Assembly (NCBI GenBank): GCA_015486895.1
Contig: WFQT01000103.1
Coordinates: 1 to 12,954, forward strand
Direction: 5' to 3'
Source: Anaerolineae bacterium
GTDB taxonomy: Bacteria > Chloroflexota > Anaerolineae > JAADDB01
DNA length: 12,954 nt
Position 1 is the stretch's first letter, and every line of letters starts with the position of its first letter. Under the pieces are notes generated by a model that saw nothing but the letters and a program-made list of their open reading frames with translations, had not been told where the DNA came from and made no database searches. Shown here one piece after another: positions 5,901 to 12,954 of the stretch. The translations under genes were made by a program, and so were the position numbers.

Positions 5901-6368
5901 ATGAGCAAAAAGATATTCATTGATTACGAGCGGTGTATTGGTTGCAAGGCGTGTGAAGTTGCCTGCGAAAGAGAACATGGCGAGTCCATGATTAAAGTCT
6001 TCCAGTTTCCGGATTTGACTAATGTCTCTTTTAATTGCAGACATTGTGAAAAAGCTCCATGCGTCGAGGTCTGTCCAGTCAATGCACTTTGGAGAGATAA
6101 AGATGGGGCAGTTGTTGTAGACCCACTCAGGTGCATTGGTTGCTCCATGTGTGTGCTGGCTTGTCCGTTTGGCATTCCTAAGATCAACGAACTTAATAAA
6201 GTGATGGTCAAATGTGATCTTTGCGCTGATAGAAGAGAGGAAGGAAAACTCCCAGCTTGTGTCACAACTTGTCCAACTGAGGCATTGAAATTCGGTGAAG
6301 TAGATGACATCACTTTGGCGAAAGAGGAAATGGTCATTTCAAACCTCATAGGGAGGGAAAAGAAATGA
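5901..6368 (+). CDS. hyfA: Four-cluster ferredoxin-like electron-transfer subunit (HycB/HyfA/HydN type)
   Basis: A 155-residue cytoplasmic iron-sulfur protein with all 16 cysteines for four [4Fe-4S] clusters: Cys12/15/18/22, Cys46/49/54/58, Cys78/81/84/88 and Cys105/108/120/124. This is the standard DMSO-reductase-family electron-transfer subunit pattern, as in HycB of formate hydrogenlyase. It should link the oxidoreductase encoded 3 bases upstream to the hydrogenase module downstream. GAGGGGGTGATTT before the ATG is a strong ribosome site. The stop overlaps an ATGA that starts a 13-codon remnant frame (see 6365-6482). A HydN-like or generic ferredoxin role cannot be separated by sequence, but the operon position favours HycB. 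Confidence 0.92.
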   Translation: MSKKIFIDYERCIGCKACEVACEREHGESMIKVFQFPDLTNVSFNCRHCEKAPCVEVCPVNALWRDKDGAVVVDPLRCIGCSMCVLACPFGIPKINELNKVMVKCDLCADRREEGKLPACVTTCPTEALKFGEVDDITLAKEEMVISNLIGREKK

Positions 6369-6482
6369 CTATCATAAAAGGTAGCAGAACCCAAGATGTC
6401 ATTTAACGGAGAGAGCATTAGGTTAGCATTTGGCGAACCTGTGCCTCATTTGTTTAGTGAAAGGTCCATACGAGGTAGGTGA
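6365..6482 (+). pseudogene. Possible remnant of a small gene inside the operon
   Basis: In an operon where most genes are 3-31 bases apart, this gap before the next start is 115 bases. At 6365 an ATG overlaps the previous stop (ATGA) and has GGGAGG eight bases upstream, an ideal coupled start, yet its frame (MTIIKGSRTQDVI) stops after 13 codons at 6406. A second frame opens at 6396 (MSFNGESIRLAFGEPVPHLF and eight more residues), ending at 6482 two bases before the next start. One frameshift would join them into a peptide of about 40 residues. I recognise neither part. It may be a decayed gene, a deletion scar or a coupling leader. Confidence 0.3.
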
Positions 6483-6483
6483 T

Positions 6484-7947
6484 ATGAATTCAACGATTTT
6501 TCTTTTGTCCTTTTTAATCCCATTGGCCCTTGGTTTGATAGAGTTTAAGTTAGACAAAAAGAAAGCAGATATCGTGATGTTGATCTCTGCCCTGTCTTCC
6601 TTAGCTCTAACGAGCTATGGGCTTGCAGTATTTCTCGGAAACAGGGGAATATATCACTTAGTATACATCCATAGCCAGGGACTCGGTGAAGTTTTTGGAT
6701 TCGTAGTAGATACAATGAGTGTCCTGATGGCTTTCATTGTAAGTCTAACGGCCCTTCTGATCCTACTATATGCTATAGATTACATGAGCCCCACCAACAA
6801 ATTAAACCCCGTAGAGAGCGGAAAAGGGACTTTTTATGGCTGGATGCTCATTCTTGAAGGAGCAGTTCTGGGATTTTTATTCTCTTCAAGCCTCTTGAGT
6901 TTCTTAGTCTTTGCCGAGGTCATAGCGATAGCAACCTGGGGGGTGATAAGGTACTACAAAACTCCAAATGCCAGGCAAGCAGCAAACAAGGCATTTGGAT
7001 TCATAAACCTCTCAATGCTGTTCGGGCTTCTTCTTGTCGTTGTCTTTGGGCTAGTGAAGTATCATGACACAAGCCTATATGCTCTTGGGCAGCTCAGCAG
7101 CAAGGCGACGCTCTGGGTGTTCCTCGGGGTTATGCTTACAGCTATAACGATGAGTTCTCAATTTCCTCTTTACTCGTGGCTGCCGGATTCTACGGAAGCC
7201 CCGGTGCCGGCAAGTGCTTTCATCCATAGCATTGGAGCTGTAGAAGCGGGGCTTTTCATGATGGTTAGAATTGTCCAGTTCATGAATGGTATCCCCAAGA
7301 CCGCTTATTACGTGATAGCCCTCCTCGTTGTCATAACACAAGTGATGAGCATCTTTTACTATCCGCTTCAGAAGGATGCGAAGCGCTTGTTAGCCTATTC
7401 AACTATAGCCCAGGTTGGGATCATGTACGTAGCCCTCTTAGGTGCCATATTGGGCTCTGCGGGAGGTTTGCAAGCATCGGTCTACCAGCTTTTTAACCAT
7501 TCACTTGTGAAAAGTTTAGCTTTTCTAGTCGCTGGTACTTTTGGCTTTAGCTTCGGCACATTTGATATGAAGAAGATAAAAGGCTTGAGGTGGATTCTCC
7601 CGGGAGCGGCCGTAGGGTGGTTCCTTGCCCTATTAGGATTGGCTGGAGTCCCCCCTATGGGCCTGTTTTTGAGCAAAGCGAATGTGATCATGACAGGAAC
7701 AATGGCCGTGAGAGGAGCTTCGTGGATAGAGTGGATCCCTGTACTTCTGGTTCTCGTCGATGCTACGATATTCTTTATGGTAGCAGTCCTCTGGATGAAG
7801 TCAATGCTCTTCGGTGAGCCAAGCTATGAGAAAGGCAAGATAAGCCCACTGATGTATGCAGTACTCATCGTGCTCATAGTAGTAATGACTGTCTCTCCTT
7901 TCCTGACTCTCCACCTCACGGAAAGCATAAGGTTTATAGGGGGATGA
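6484..7947 (+). CDS. Antiporter-like membrane subunit, NuoN/NuoM/MrpD family (HyfF/MbhH-like)
   Basis: A 487-residue integral membrane protein, about 13-14 hydrophobic segments, of the proton-conducting membrane transporter family shared by complex I, Mrp antiporters and group 4 hydrogenases. Recognisable parts are the TM5 glutamate (Glu145 in LVFAEVIAIA), the TM7 signature PLYSWLPDSTEAPVPASAFI (228-247), KDAKRLLAYSTIAQVG (297-312) and LFNHSLVKSLAF (336-347). The start at 6484 is preferred because GAGGTAGGTGAT precedes it. A TTG at 6430 in the same frame would add 18 residues with no clear function. The TM7 lysine, normally five residues before the Pro of PxxxWLP, is Met223 here, so the half-channel may be altered. 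The stop is 4 bases before the next gene. It is one of two antiporter-like subunits in the operon, so the complex probably has a membrane arm longer than that of E. coli Hyc. Exact orthology (HyfD, HyfF or MbhH) is unsettled. Confidence 0.88.
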   Translation: MNSTIFLLSFLIPLALGLIEFKLDKKKADIVMLISALSSLALTSYGLAVFLGNRGIYHLVYIHSQGLGEVFGFVVDTMSVLMAFIVSLTALLILLYAIDYMSPTNKLNPVESGKGTFYGWMLILEGAVLGFLFSSSLLSFLVFAEVIAIATWGVIRYYKTPNARQAANKAFGFINLSMLFGLLLVVVFGLVKYHDTSLYALGQLSSKATLWVFLGVMLTAITMSSQFPLYSWLPDSTEAPVPASAFIHSIGAVEAGLFMMVRIVQFMNGIPKTAYYVIALLVVITQVMSIFYYPLQKDAKRLLAYSTIAQVGIMYVALLGAILGSAGGLQASVYQLFNHSLVKSLAFLVAGTFGFSFGTFDMKKIKGLRWILPGAAVGWFLALLGLAGVPPMGLFLSKANVIMTGTMAVRGASWIEWIPVLLVLVDATIFFMVAVLWMKSMLFGEPSYEKGKISPLMYAVLIVLIVVMTVSPFLTLHLTESIRFIGG

Positions 7948-7951
7948 AAAA

Positions 7952-9946
7952 ATGGTAATTTATCTGCTTGAACTCTCGCTGTCGTTATTTGTGCTCGGGG
8001 CAATCTCCGGTCTTGTGCTGGAGTATAAGAGTGTCATAAGGCTCTCAAGCGCGTTCGCAACATTGGCGTCGCTCTCGCTCATTGCCTTGATTGTAGAAGC
8101 TTACGGGCACCTGCCCATCAAGGGTGAAATATTAGGAACACCGATAATGATAGACGGGCTGAGCCTGGTGTTCCTGACTATCATCGGGGTGGTTGGCCTC
8201 GCCGATGCCATCTATACGTTCAACTACATGGACAAGTACGAAAAGCTCGGAAAGGCATGGGTCTTCGCGTTAGCTTACAATGCCTTCTTAGCATCAATGG
8301 TGTTAATTGTCACGACGTCCCATCTTGTTTGGTTTGTGTTTTGGTGGGAAATAATGACGTTCAGCTCATTTGTGCTTGTAGTCTGGGATGAGAAAGATAG
8401 CCTCTGGGCCGGAGTTGAGTATTACATAACAATGCACCTGGCGAGTACGTTGCCACTTTTATTAGCAATGGCGATAGGCTACTCTGTTGTTGGCTCATTT
8501 GATGGCATGGGCTTTTCAGACGTTGCTGCCCATATTGGGACTCTCTCTCCAGGGTTGGTTAAGCTCCTATACGCCTCTTTCCTCTTAGCTTTCATGGCTA
8601 AAGCTGGTGTGGTGCCTCTCCACTTTTGGCTTCCTCCAGCCCACTCAAGCGCGCCGAGTGACGTATCGACTCTGTTGAGCGGCGTGATGATAAAGATGGC
8701 AGTCTATGGTTTAGTAAGAACAACCTTCTTCATCTTGAAGCCAACCGTAACCTTTGGTTATCTAGTTGCAATGCTCGGAGTTGTAACGTTAGTAGTTGGC
8801 ACCTTATACGCACTGAAACAGACGAATGCAAAGCGCTTGCTGGCATATCACAGCGTTGGCCAGATGGGCTATATCTGGTTAGGCGTAGGGATTGGAATAA
8901 CCCTCATAGGGAACTCTAATTCTACGTTGGCTTTCATAGGTGCCTTGGGGCTGACGGCGGGTCTGTTCCACGCTTTGAACCATGCTCTCTTTAAGGGTTC
9001 ACTGTTCCTCTCTGCTGGGGCCATTGAATACGCTTCCGGCACTAAGGACTTGAATAGACTCAGTGGGCTATACAAGCTCATGCCTTGGACTGGAATATTT
9101 GCTCTGTTTGCATCCCTGGGGATATCAGGTGTGCCGCTGTTTAACGGCTTTGTCTCAAAGTGGATGATCTACGAAGCAGGGTACTATTCCAAGAACTTCT
9201 GGTTCGTGCTCGGAGCACTCTTTGCCCTGTTGATAAGCGCTGTGACATTAGCCTCGTTCGTTAAGTTCTATAATTCAGCTTTCGGAGGAGAGCCTAACGA
9301 GCTTACAAGCAAGGCTAAAGAGGTGCCGGGATCAATGCTAATCGGGCAGGGCATACTCTCACTCCTCTGCCTCGTTATTGGTGTCTTCCCAGCTATAGCA
9401 CTTGCAATAGCTACTCTGCCGGTAGGAAAGGGTGTTATCACTACTGGAGTATTGGGCCTGAGTTTCCATTCTATTTACTTCTCGCCGGTTCTCATGGCAA
9501 TAGTCTTCGGGGTGATTTTCGTGGCATTCCTCCTCTTGTTGCCGCCAAAGGCCAAAGAGACGGCAAAGCCATGGGACTGTGGTTCTACACTTTTCCCGGA
9601 AGCAACATATAGGTTAAGAGCAAGTGATTATTATCGCCCGTACGAAAAAAGAATAAGCGCCTTCTACGCCTTGGGTGGGTTCTTCGGTGACCTGGGCTCA
9701 GAAGTGATAAATCGTACAATAGCGGCCTATGTTTGGGTGGGTAAGTACTTTGTGAGAACTGCGGAGATTCCTTGGGTAACAGTCAAGGATGTAGACGATC
9801 TTAGAGATGGAATGACTCTCCACTTAGACGACGCCCTGATAATGCCGGTTGTCAGATTCGTCAAGGTCGTAGGCATACTTTCAAAGGCTGCTGTTTTGCT
9901 TGTACTAATTATAGTTGCAGCCGTTCTAGCAGCTTTAATATGGTGA
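7952..9946 (+). CDS. hyfB: Antiporter-like membrane subunit HyfB/HycC (NuoL-related)
   Basis: A 664-residue integral membrane protein with about 14 core segments plus C-terminal extras. The proton-path residues of the family are present: Glu133 in WWEIMTFSSF (TM5), Lys217 in MAKAGVVPLHFWLPPAHSSA (TM7), Lys248, Lys294 in NAKRLLAYHSVGQMG, Lys347 in NHALFKGSLFLSAG and Lys403. The sequence WDCG (541-544), in the loop after the core, is typical of HycC/HyfB and related hydrogenase subunits. The tail has an amphipathic, charged stretch (about 555-635), then a final hydrophobic helix (640-663), comparable to the lateral helix region of NuoL. AGGGGGATGA precedes the ATG, and the gene starts 4 bases after the previous stop. 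With an apparently intact channel it is the better candidate for the main ion-pumping subunit. Confidence 0.93.
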   Translation: MVIYLLELSLSLFVLGAISGLVLEYKSVIRLSSAFATLASLSLIALIVEAYGHLPIKGEILGTPIMIDGLSLVFLTIIGVVGLADAIYTFNYMDKYEKLGKAWVFALAYNAFLASMVLIVTTSHLVWFVFWWEIMTFSSFVLVVWDEKDSLWAGVEYYITMHLASTLPLLLAMAIGYSVVGSFDGMGFSDVAAHIGTLSPGLVKLLYASFLLAFMAKAGVVPLHFWLPPAHSSAPSDVSTLLSGVMIKMAVYGLVRTTFFILKPTVTFGYLVAMLGVVTLVVGTLYALKQTNAKRLLAYHSVGQMGYIWLGVGIGITLIGNSNSTLAFIGALGLTAGLFHALNHALFKGSLFLSAGAIEYASGTKDLNRLSGLYKLMPWTGIFALFASLGISGVPLFNGFVSKWMIYEAGYYSKNFWFVLGALFALLISAVTLASFVKFYNSAFGGEPNELTSKAKEVPGSMLIGQGILSLLCLVIGVFPAIALAIATLPVGKGVITTGVLGLSFHSIYFSPVLMAIVFGVIFVAFLLLLPPKAKETAKPWDCGSTLFPEATYRLRASDYYRPYEKRISAFYALGGFFGDLGSEVINRTIAAYVWVGKYFVRTAEIPWVTVKDVDDLRDGMTLHLDDALIMPVVRFVKVVGILSKAAVLLVLIIVAAVLAALIW

Positions 9947-9957
9947 GGTGATCAAAA

Positions 9958-10881
9958 ATGATGGAGAGAATAAGCATTGTGGGAATTGTCGCAGGCGTAG
10001 TTATTACAGCTTTGTTGCCTCCATTCCTTGACGGAATCGCACGGAGAGTAAAAGCCCGGGTGCAATATAGAGTGGGTCCTCCAATAATGCAGACGTTCTA
10101 TGACCTGCAGAAACTATTTGGCCTACCTTCGTTGAGACCTACAGAGAACAAATGGTTTAGGGTGGCTCCATACCTGGCCTTGGCTTCGGCGTTCTCGGCC
10201 GCTTTCCTGTTGCCGTACGGAAAATGGGTCCCAGTCAAATTCAGTGGTGACATAGTTGTGTTCCTTTACGTCTTGGCGATGGTTAGCGTTGCCATTATAA
10301 TCGGGGCATTCAGCACCCAGAACGCCCATTCAAATATTGGTGGGCATAGGGAAATGATGATGCTGTTGAGCGTCGAGCCGATATTAGGGATAGCTCTGGG
10401 AATATTTGCATTCAAGGCTGGCACTCTTTCTCTCTCAGAGATCCCATTGAAGGTCCCGGCGAGCTTTTCAACAGTTCTGGCTTACCTGCTATTGATATAT
10501 GCAGCTTATGCCGAGAGTGGGTTTGTCCCCTTTGACGTAGCAGAGGCGGAAACAGAAATAGCAGGAGGTGTTTTGGTTGAATACAGCGGAAGACTTCTGG
10601 GAGTGCTTGAGTATGCAATGTTAGCAAAGAGACTTGTCTTACTCTGGTTACTTTCGACGTTCCTGACAATCCCTATACTTAGGGGCATACAGTTGACCGG
10701 GATCGCCGGGGGTTTGGTTGTGCTGGTGGTTCAACTGATATTAGTTCTTGTAGCCTATCCCATCATAGCAGCATTGGAGGCAACAAATGCCCGCTATAGG
10801 ATAGACCAGGCGGTTGCACTGAATACCAGAATCTTCTTACTCTCACTGGTTGTGTTAGCTGTAGCAGCCGTGGGGTGGTAA
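9958..10881 (+). CDS. hyfC: Membrane anchor subunit HyfC/HycD (NuoH-like)
   Basis: A 307-residue membrane protein, about 8 segments, that docks the soluble hydrogenase arm to the membrane arm. NuoH hallmarks are RRVKARVQYRVGPP (29-42), the following DLQKLFG (49-55) and the glutamate-rich loop PFDVAEAETEIAGG (191-204), where complex I places residues at the quinone-site/E-channel entrance. The length equals that of E. coli HycD as I remember it. Two consecutive ATGs are available. The first, at 9958, lies nine bases after GAGG and is preferred. Spacing to the previous gene is 11 bases. No unusual residues were noticed. Confidence 0.93.
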   Translation: MMERISIVGIVAGVVITALLPPFLDGIARRVKARVQYRVGPPIMQTFYDLQKLFGLPSLRPTENKWFRVAPYLALASAFSAAFLLPYGKWVPVKFSGDIVVFLYVLAMVSVAIIIGAFSTQNAHSNIGGHREMMMLLSVEPILGIALGIFAFKAGTLSLSEIPLKVPASFSTVLAYLLLIYAAYAESGFVPFDVAEAETEIAGGVLVEYSGRLLGVLEYAMLAKRLVLLWLLSTFLTIPILRGIQLTGIAGGLVVLVVQLILVLVAYPIIAALEATNARYRIDQAVALNTRIFLLSLVVLAVAAVGW

Positions 10882-10912
10882 TCAAGCACATCTCAGTTAA
10901 GGAGGAGATATT

Positions 10913-12610
10913 GTGGTTACAAAAGAGCGTCTTGCGGAATTCGAAGATAAGTTCAAGGGCGAGATAAAGGAGAAGAAAGCCCTTACTCCTACCCAGATTC
11001 TCTACCTTGTAGACAAAAAAGATCTGCCAGATATGGCGCATTATCTGCAGTACCATCCAGAATTCGACGAATCCTACTATGTTATGGGGATTGGATCAGA
11101 TGAGAGGCAATTAGCAGGTAAGTTTGCCTACGCACCGGTCATAAACATGTTGGATAGCAGTGGGAAACGTGAGAATTTCTACGTGATCCTGAAAGCCAGA
11201 TTAGATAAAGACAACCCAGAATTCCCGTCTGTTGCGCAAAAGCTTCCAGCAGCCCTTTGGGCCGAAAGAGAAGTTCGTGATTTGCTTGGGTTTAAGCCAT
11301 TAGATCACCCCGATTTAAGGAGACTTATCGTCCCTGAGGATTGGCCTGAGGGCGTTTATCCTTTGCGGAAGGATCATGAGTATAATGCCTCACCCCCTGG
11401 CGAACTTCAGAACGCTTACAAAGAGGTACCTGCGGACACATCGACGGTCCCCATCGGTCCATATCACATGGCCCTCGATGAGCCTGCTCACTTCAGGCTT
11501 TTCGTGAAAGGCGAAGAGATCGTTGATGTGGACTACAGGGGCTTCTATTCCCACCGGGGGATTGAGAAAATTGGGGAGGGCAGACTGACCTACAATCAGA
11601 TATTCTACATAGCCGAGCGGATATGTGGAATATGTGGTTTCCAGCACTCTTGTGCCTATGCAATGGCCGTAGAGAACATAGCCGGTGTTGAAATACCAGC
11701 AAGGGCCCAGTACATTAGAACAATACTGCTTGAGATCGAGAGGATCCATTCACACTTGCTATGGGCCGGAGTGGCGTGCCATTTAGTAGGCTTTGACACC
11801 GGCTTTATGCACGCGTGGCGCATAAGGGAAGATCCTGTCATGTGGCTGCCCGAAAGGCTAACCGGTAATAGAAAAACCTACGGGATGAATGTAGTCGGAG
11901 GCGTAAGGAGAGACTTCCTGGATTACAGGAAGAAGGAAATCCTCGACAAGATGAAGCAGCTCAGGAAAGACGTCGAAAATCTCTACAGCATTGTAACAAG
12001 CTCTGACATATTGATCAAGAGGGCGAAAGATGTGGGTGTCTTGCCCTACAAAGTGGCCAAGGATTACGGGGTTGTTGGGCCTACTGCCAGGGCATCGGGA
12101 CGAAACATAGACGTCAGAAGGGACCACAAGGTATTCGCATACAAACATATAGACTTTGATGTCCCTGTTTATAAGGAGGGAGATGTCTTGGCCCGGGTAC
12201 TGGTTCGGCTTGATGAGGTCTTGCAGAGCATAAACATCATAGAGCAAGCTGTAGACCAAATGCCCGAAGGCGATATTTTCACGCCGATCGGAAAGCTCCC
12301 GGCTTACCAGGAATCACTTGGATACACCGAAGCCCACCGAGGTGAGGTAATACACTACGTGCTAACCGGCACCAATAACAAAGTTTACAGGTGGAAGGTC
12401 AGGGCGCCAACTTACAACAACCTGCCAGCAGTCCCGGAGATGCTCAAAGGCTATAGGGTGGCCGATGCCCCGTTGATCATAGCAAGTATTGATCCCTGTT
12501 ATGCGTGCACCGAAAGAGTGCAGATAGTTGATGTGAAGACCGGCAAGGTGAAAGTCCTGAATGAAGCTGAGTTCAATGAACTTTCGATTGAGGCTTCGGA
12601 GAGGTTATGA
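10913..12610 (+). CDS. hyfG: Group 4 NiFe-hydrogenase large subunit, fused NuoC-NuoD type (HyfG/HycE)
   Basis: A 565-residue soluble subunit carrying the NiFe active site that reduces protons to H2. Residues 1 to about 165 are a NuoC-like domain (LWAEREVRDLLGF, 115-127). The NuoD-like catalytic domain follows. The two metal-binding motifs are complete: ERICGICGFQH (Cys238, Cys241, His245) and DPCYACTER (Cys529, Cys532, Arg535). An active NiFe site is therefore expected, unlike complex I. Thirty residues follow Arg535, and by analogy with HycE this tail would be removed by a HycI-type protease during maturation. No such protease gene is in the window. The start is GTG at 10913, set by GGAGGAG seven bases upstream. 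The fusion and the neighbours fit the formate hydrogenlyase (Hyc/Hyf) clade better than Ech or Mbh, whose NuoC and NuoD parts are separate. The next gene overlaps its stop by ATGA. Confidence 0.95.
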   Translation: MVTKERLAEFEDKFKGEIKEKKALTPTQILYLVDKKDLPDMAHYLQYHPEFDESYYVMGIGSDERQLAGKFAYAPVINMLDSSGKRENFYVILKARLDKDNPEFPSVAQKLPAALWAEREVRDLLGFKPLDHPDLRRLIVPEDWPEGVYPLRKDHEYNASPPGELQNAYKEVPADTSTVPIGPYHMALDEPAHFRLFVKGEEIVDVDYRGFYSHRGIEKIGEGRLTYNQIFYIAERICGICGFQHSCAYAMAVENIAGVEIPARAQYIRTILLEIERIHSHLLWAGVACHLVGFDTGFMHAWRIREDPVMWLPERLTGNRKTYGMNVVGGVRRDFLDYRKKEILDKMKQLRKDVENLYSIVTSSDILIKRAKDVGVLPYKVAKDYGVVGPTARASGRNIDVRRDHKVFAYKHIDFDVPVYKEGDVLARVLVRLDEVLQSINIIEQAVDQMPEGDIFTPIGKLPAYQESLGYTEAHRGEVIHYVLTGTNNKVYRWKVRAPTYNNLPAVPEMLKGYRVADAPLIIASIDPCYACTERVQIVDVKTGKVKVLNEAEFNELSIEASERL

Positions 12611-12954
12611 AGATGGAAGAGAGTGTAAAAATTTCTTATACTGAAAGCTTAATATCATGGAAGCGGCCTGACCTGAGGGTAGGCGTCCCGGTGACCGTGA
12701 AGTATCCTCTCGTCCCAACAGAAAAGCCACCGGAGTATAGAGGCAAGCCTCACATTGACCCCAGCGTTTGTATAGGCTGTGCGGCGTGTGTCAGAGCATG
12801 CCCTGCGGATGCCTTGACGGCCGAATGGGATTTGGAAAATGGCCTGAAGAGTATAGTTTCCAACCCCGCAAGATGTATCAGGTGCGGGAGATGTGAGGAG
12901 GCCTGCCCCACCGGAGCCATGAAGCTCACTTTGGAATTTGAGCTTGCAACGCCA
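12607..12954 (+). CDS. hyfH: Ferredoxin-type hydrogenase subunit HyfH/HycF (NuoI-like), 3' end off the window
   Basis: The first 116 residues of a soluble iron-sulfur subunit. Two [4Fe-4S] motifs are present: Cys55/58/61/65 (CIGCAACVRACP) and Cys90/93/96/100 (CIRCGRCEEACP). In Hyc/Hyf complexes this NuoI-like protein relays electrons toward the small subunit. The ATG at 12607 overlaps the hyfG stop. A second in-frame ATG at 12613 has a better-spaced GAGAGG and may be the real start, two residues shorter. The N-terminal 50 residues (Trp, Pro and Val rich) resemble the membrane-associated lead of HycF/NuoI. The C-terminus is outside the window, and the expected NuoB-like small subunit (HyfI) should follow. 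Confidence 0.88.
   Translation, partial: MKMEESVKISYTESLISWKRPDLRVGVPVTVKYPLVPTEKPPEYRGKPHIDPSVCIGCAACVRACPADALTAEWDLENGLKSIVSNPARCIRCGRCEEACPTGAMKLTLEFELATP

Noticed and set aside
6430..6483. TTG start extending the first antiporter-like subunit by 18 residues
   Set aside because: It is a rare start codon without a good ribosome site, whereas GAGGTAGGTGAT directly precedes the ATG at 6484.

Overview
The window looks like a bacterial chromosome segment that has taken in a hydrogenase operon. The left third (ftsY, then a two-component pair) uses mostly CGN arginine codons. The ftsY to kinase gap is packed with GC-rich hairpins and short dispersed-type repeats of a style I associate with Anaerolineae-like Chloroflexota. 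That taxonomic guess rests on style only and is tentative. From about position 3840 to the end, arginine codons switch to AGA/AGG, as in hyperthermophilic archaea such as Thermococcales, so the operon was probably acquired laterally.

Layout: (1) 1-556, minus strand, the N-terminal part of ftsY (SRP receptor GTPase), running off the left edge, with an extended -10 promoter at 626-634. (2) 557-1632, about 1.1 kb without a convincing gene. It holds a nested palindromic element (653-793), a row of hairpins (1089-1286), a perfect 9-bp inverted repeat (1346-1375), a 20-bp tandem repeat (1491-1550) and a 7-bp inverted repeat just before the next gene. (3) 1633-3455, a DevS-like GAF histidine kinase and a NarL/FixJ response regulator overlapping by ATGA. 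(4) 3456-3839, a regulatory region with an imperfect 57-bp direct repeat containing a long palindrome, next to an almost ideal sigma70 promoter (TTGACA-N16-TATAAT). (5) 3840-12954, a compact same-strand operon: an FdhF-family molybdopterin or tungstopterin oxidoreductase, a 16-Cys ferredoxin (HycB/HyfA type), two antiporter-like membrane subunits (NuoN/M-like and HyfB/NuoL-like), a NuoH-like subunit, a fused NuoC-NuoD type NiFe-hydrogenase large subunit, and the start of a HyfH/NuoI-like ferredoxin. The NuoB-like small subunit is not in the window and is expected downstream.

Together these genes encode most of a formate-hydrogenlyase-like, energy-converting group 4 NiFe-hydrogenase. Electrons from a cytoplasmic oxidoreductase would pass through ferredoxin subunits to the NiFe site to make H2, with ion pumping by the membrane arm. 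The most interesting point is that the oxidoreductase keeps the metal-ligand Cys but lacks both catalytic partners of formate dehydrogenase H (His141 and Arg333 of E. coli FdhF). Its substrate may therefore not be formate. The upstream kinase carries a GAF domain resembling heme-binding DevS/DosS, so the pair may sense gas or redox state and control the operon through the repeated palindrome.
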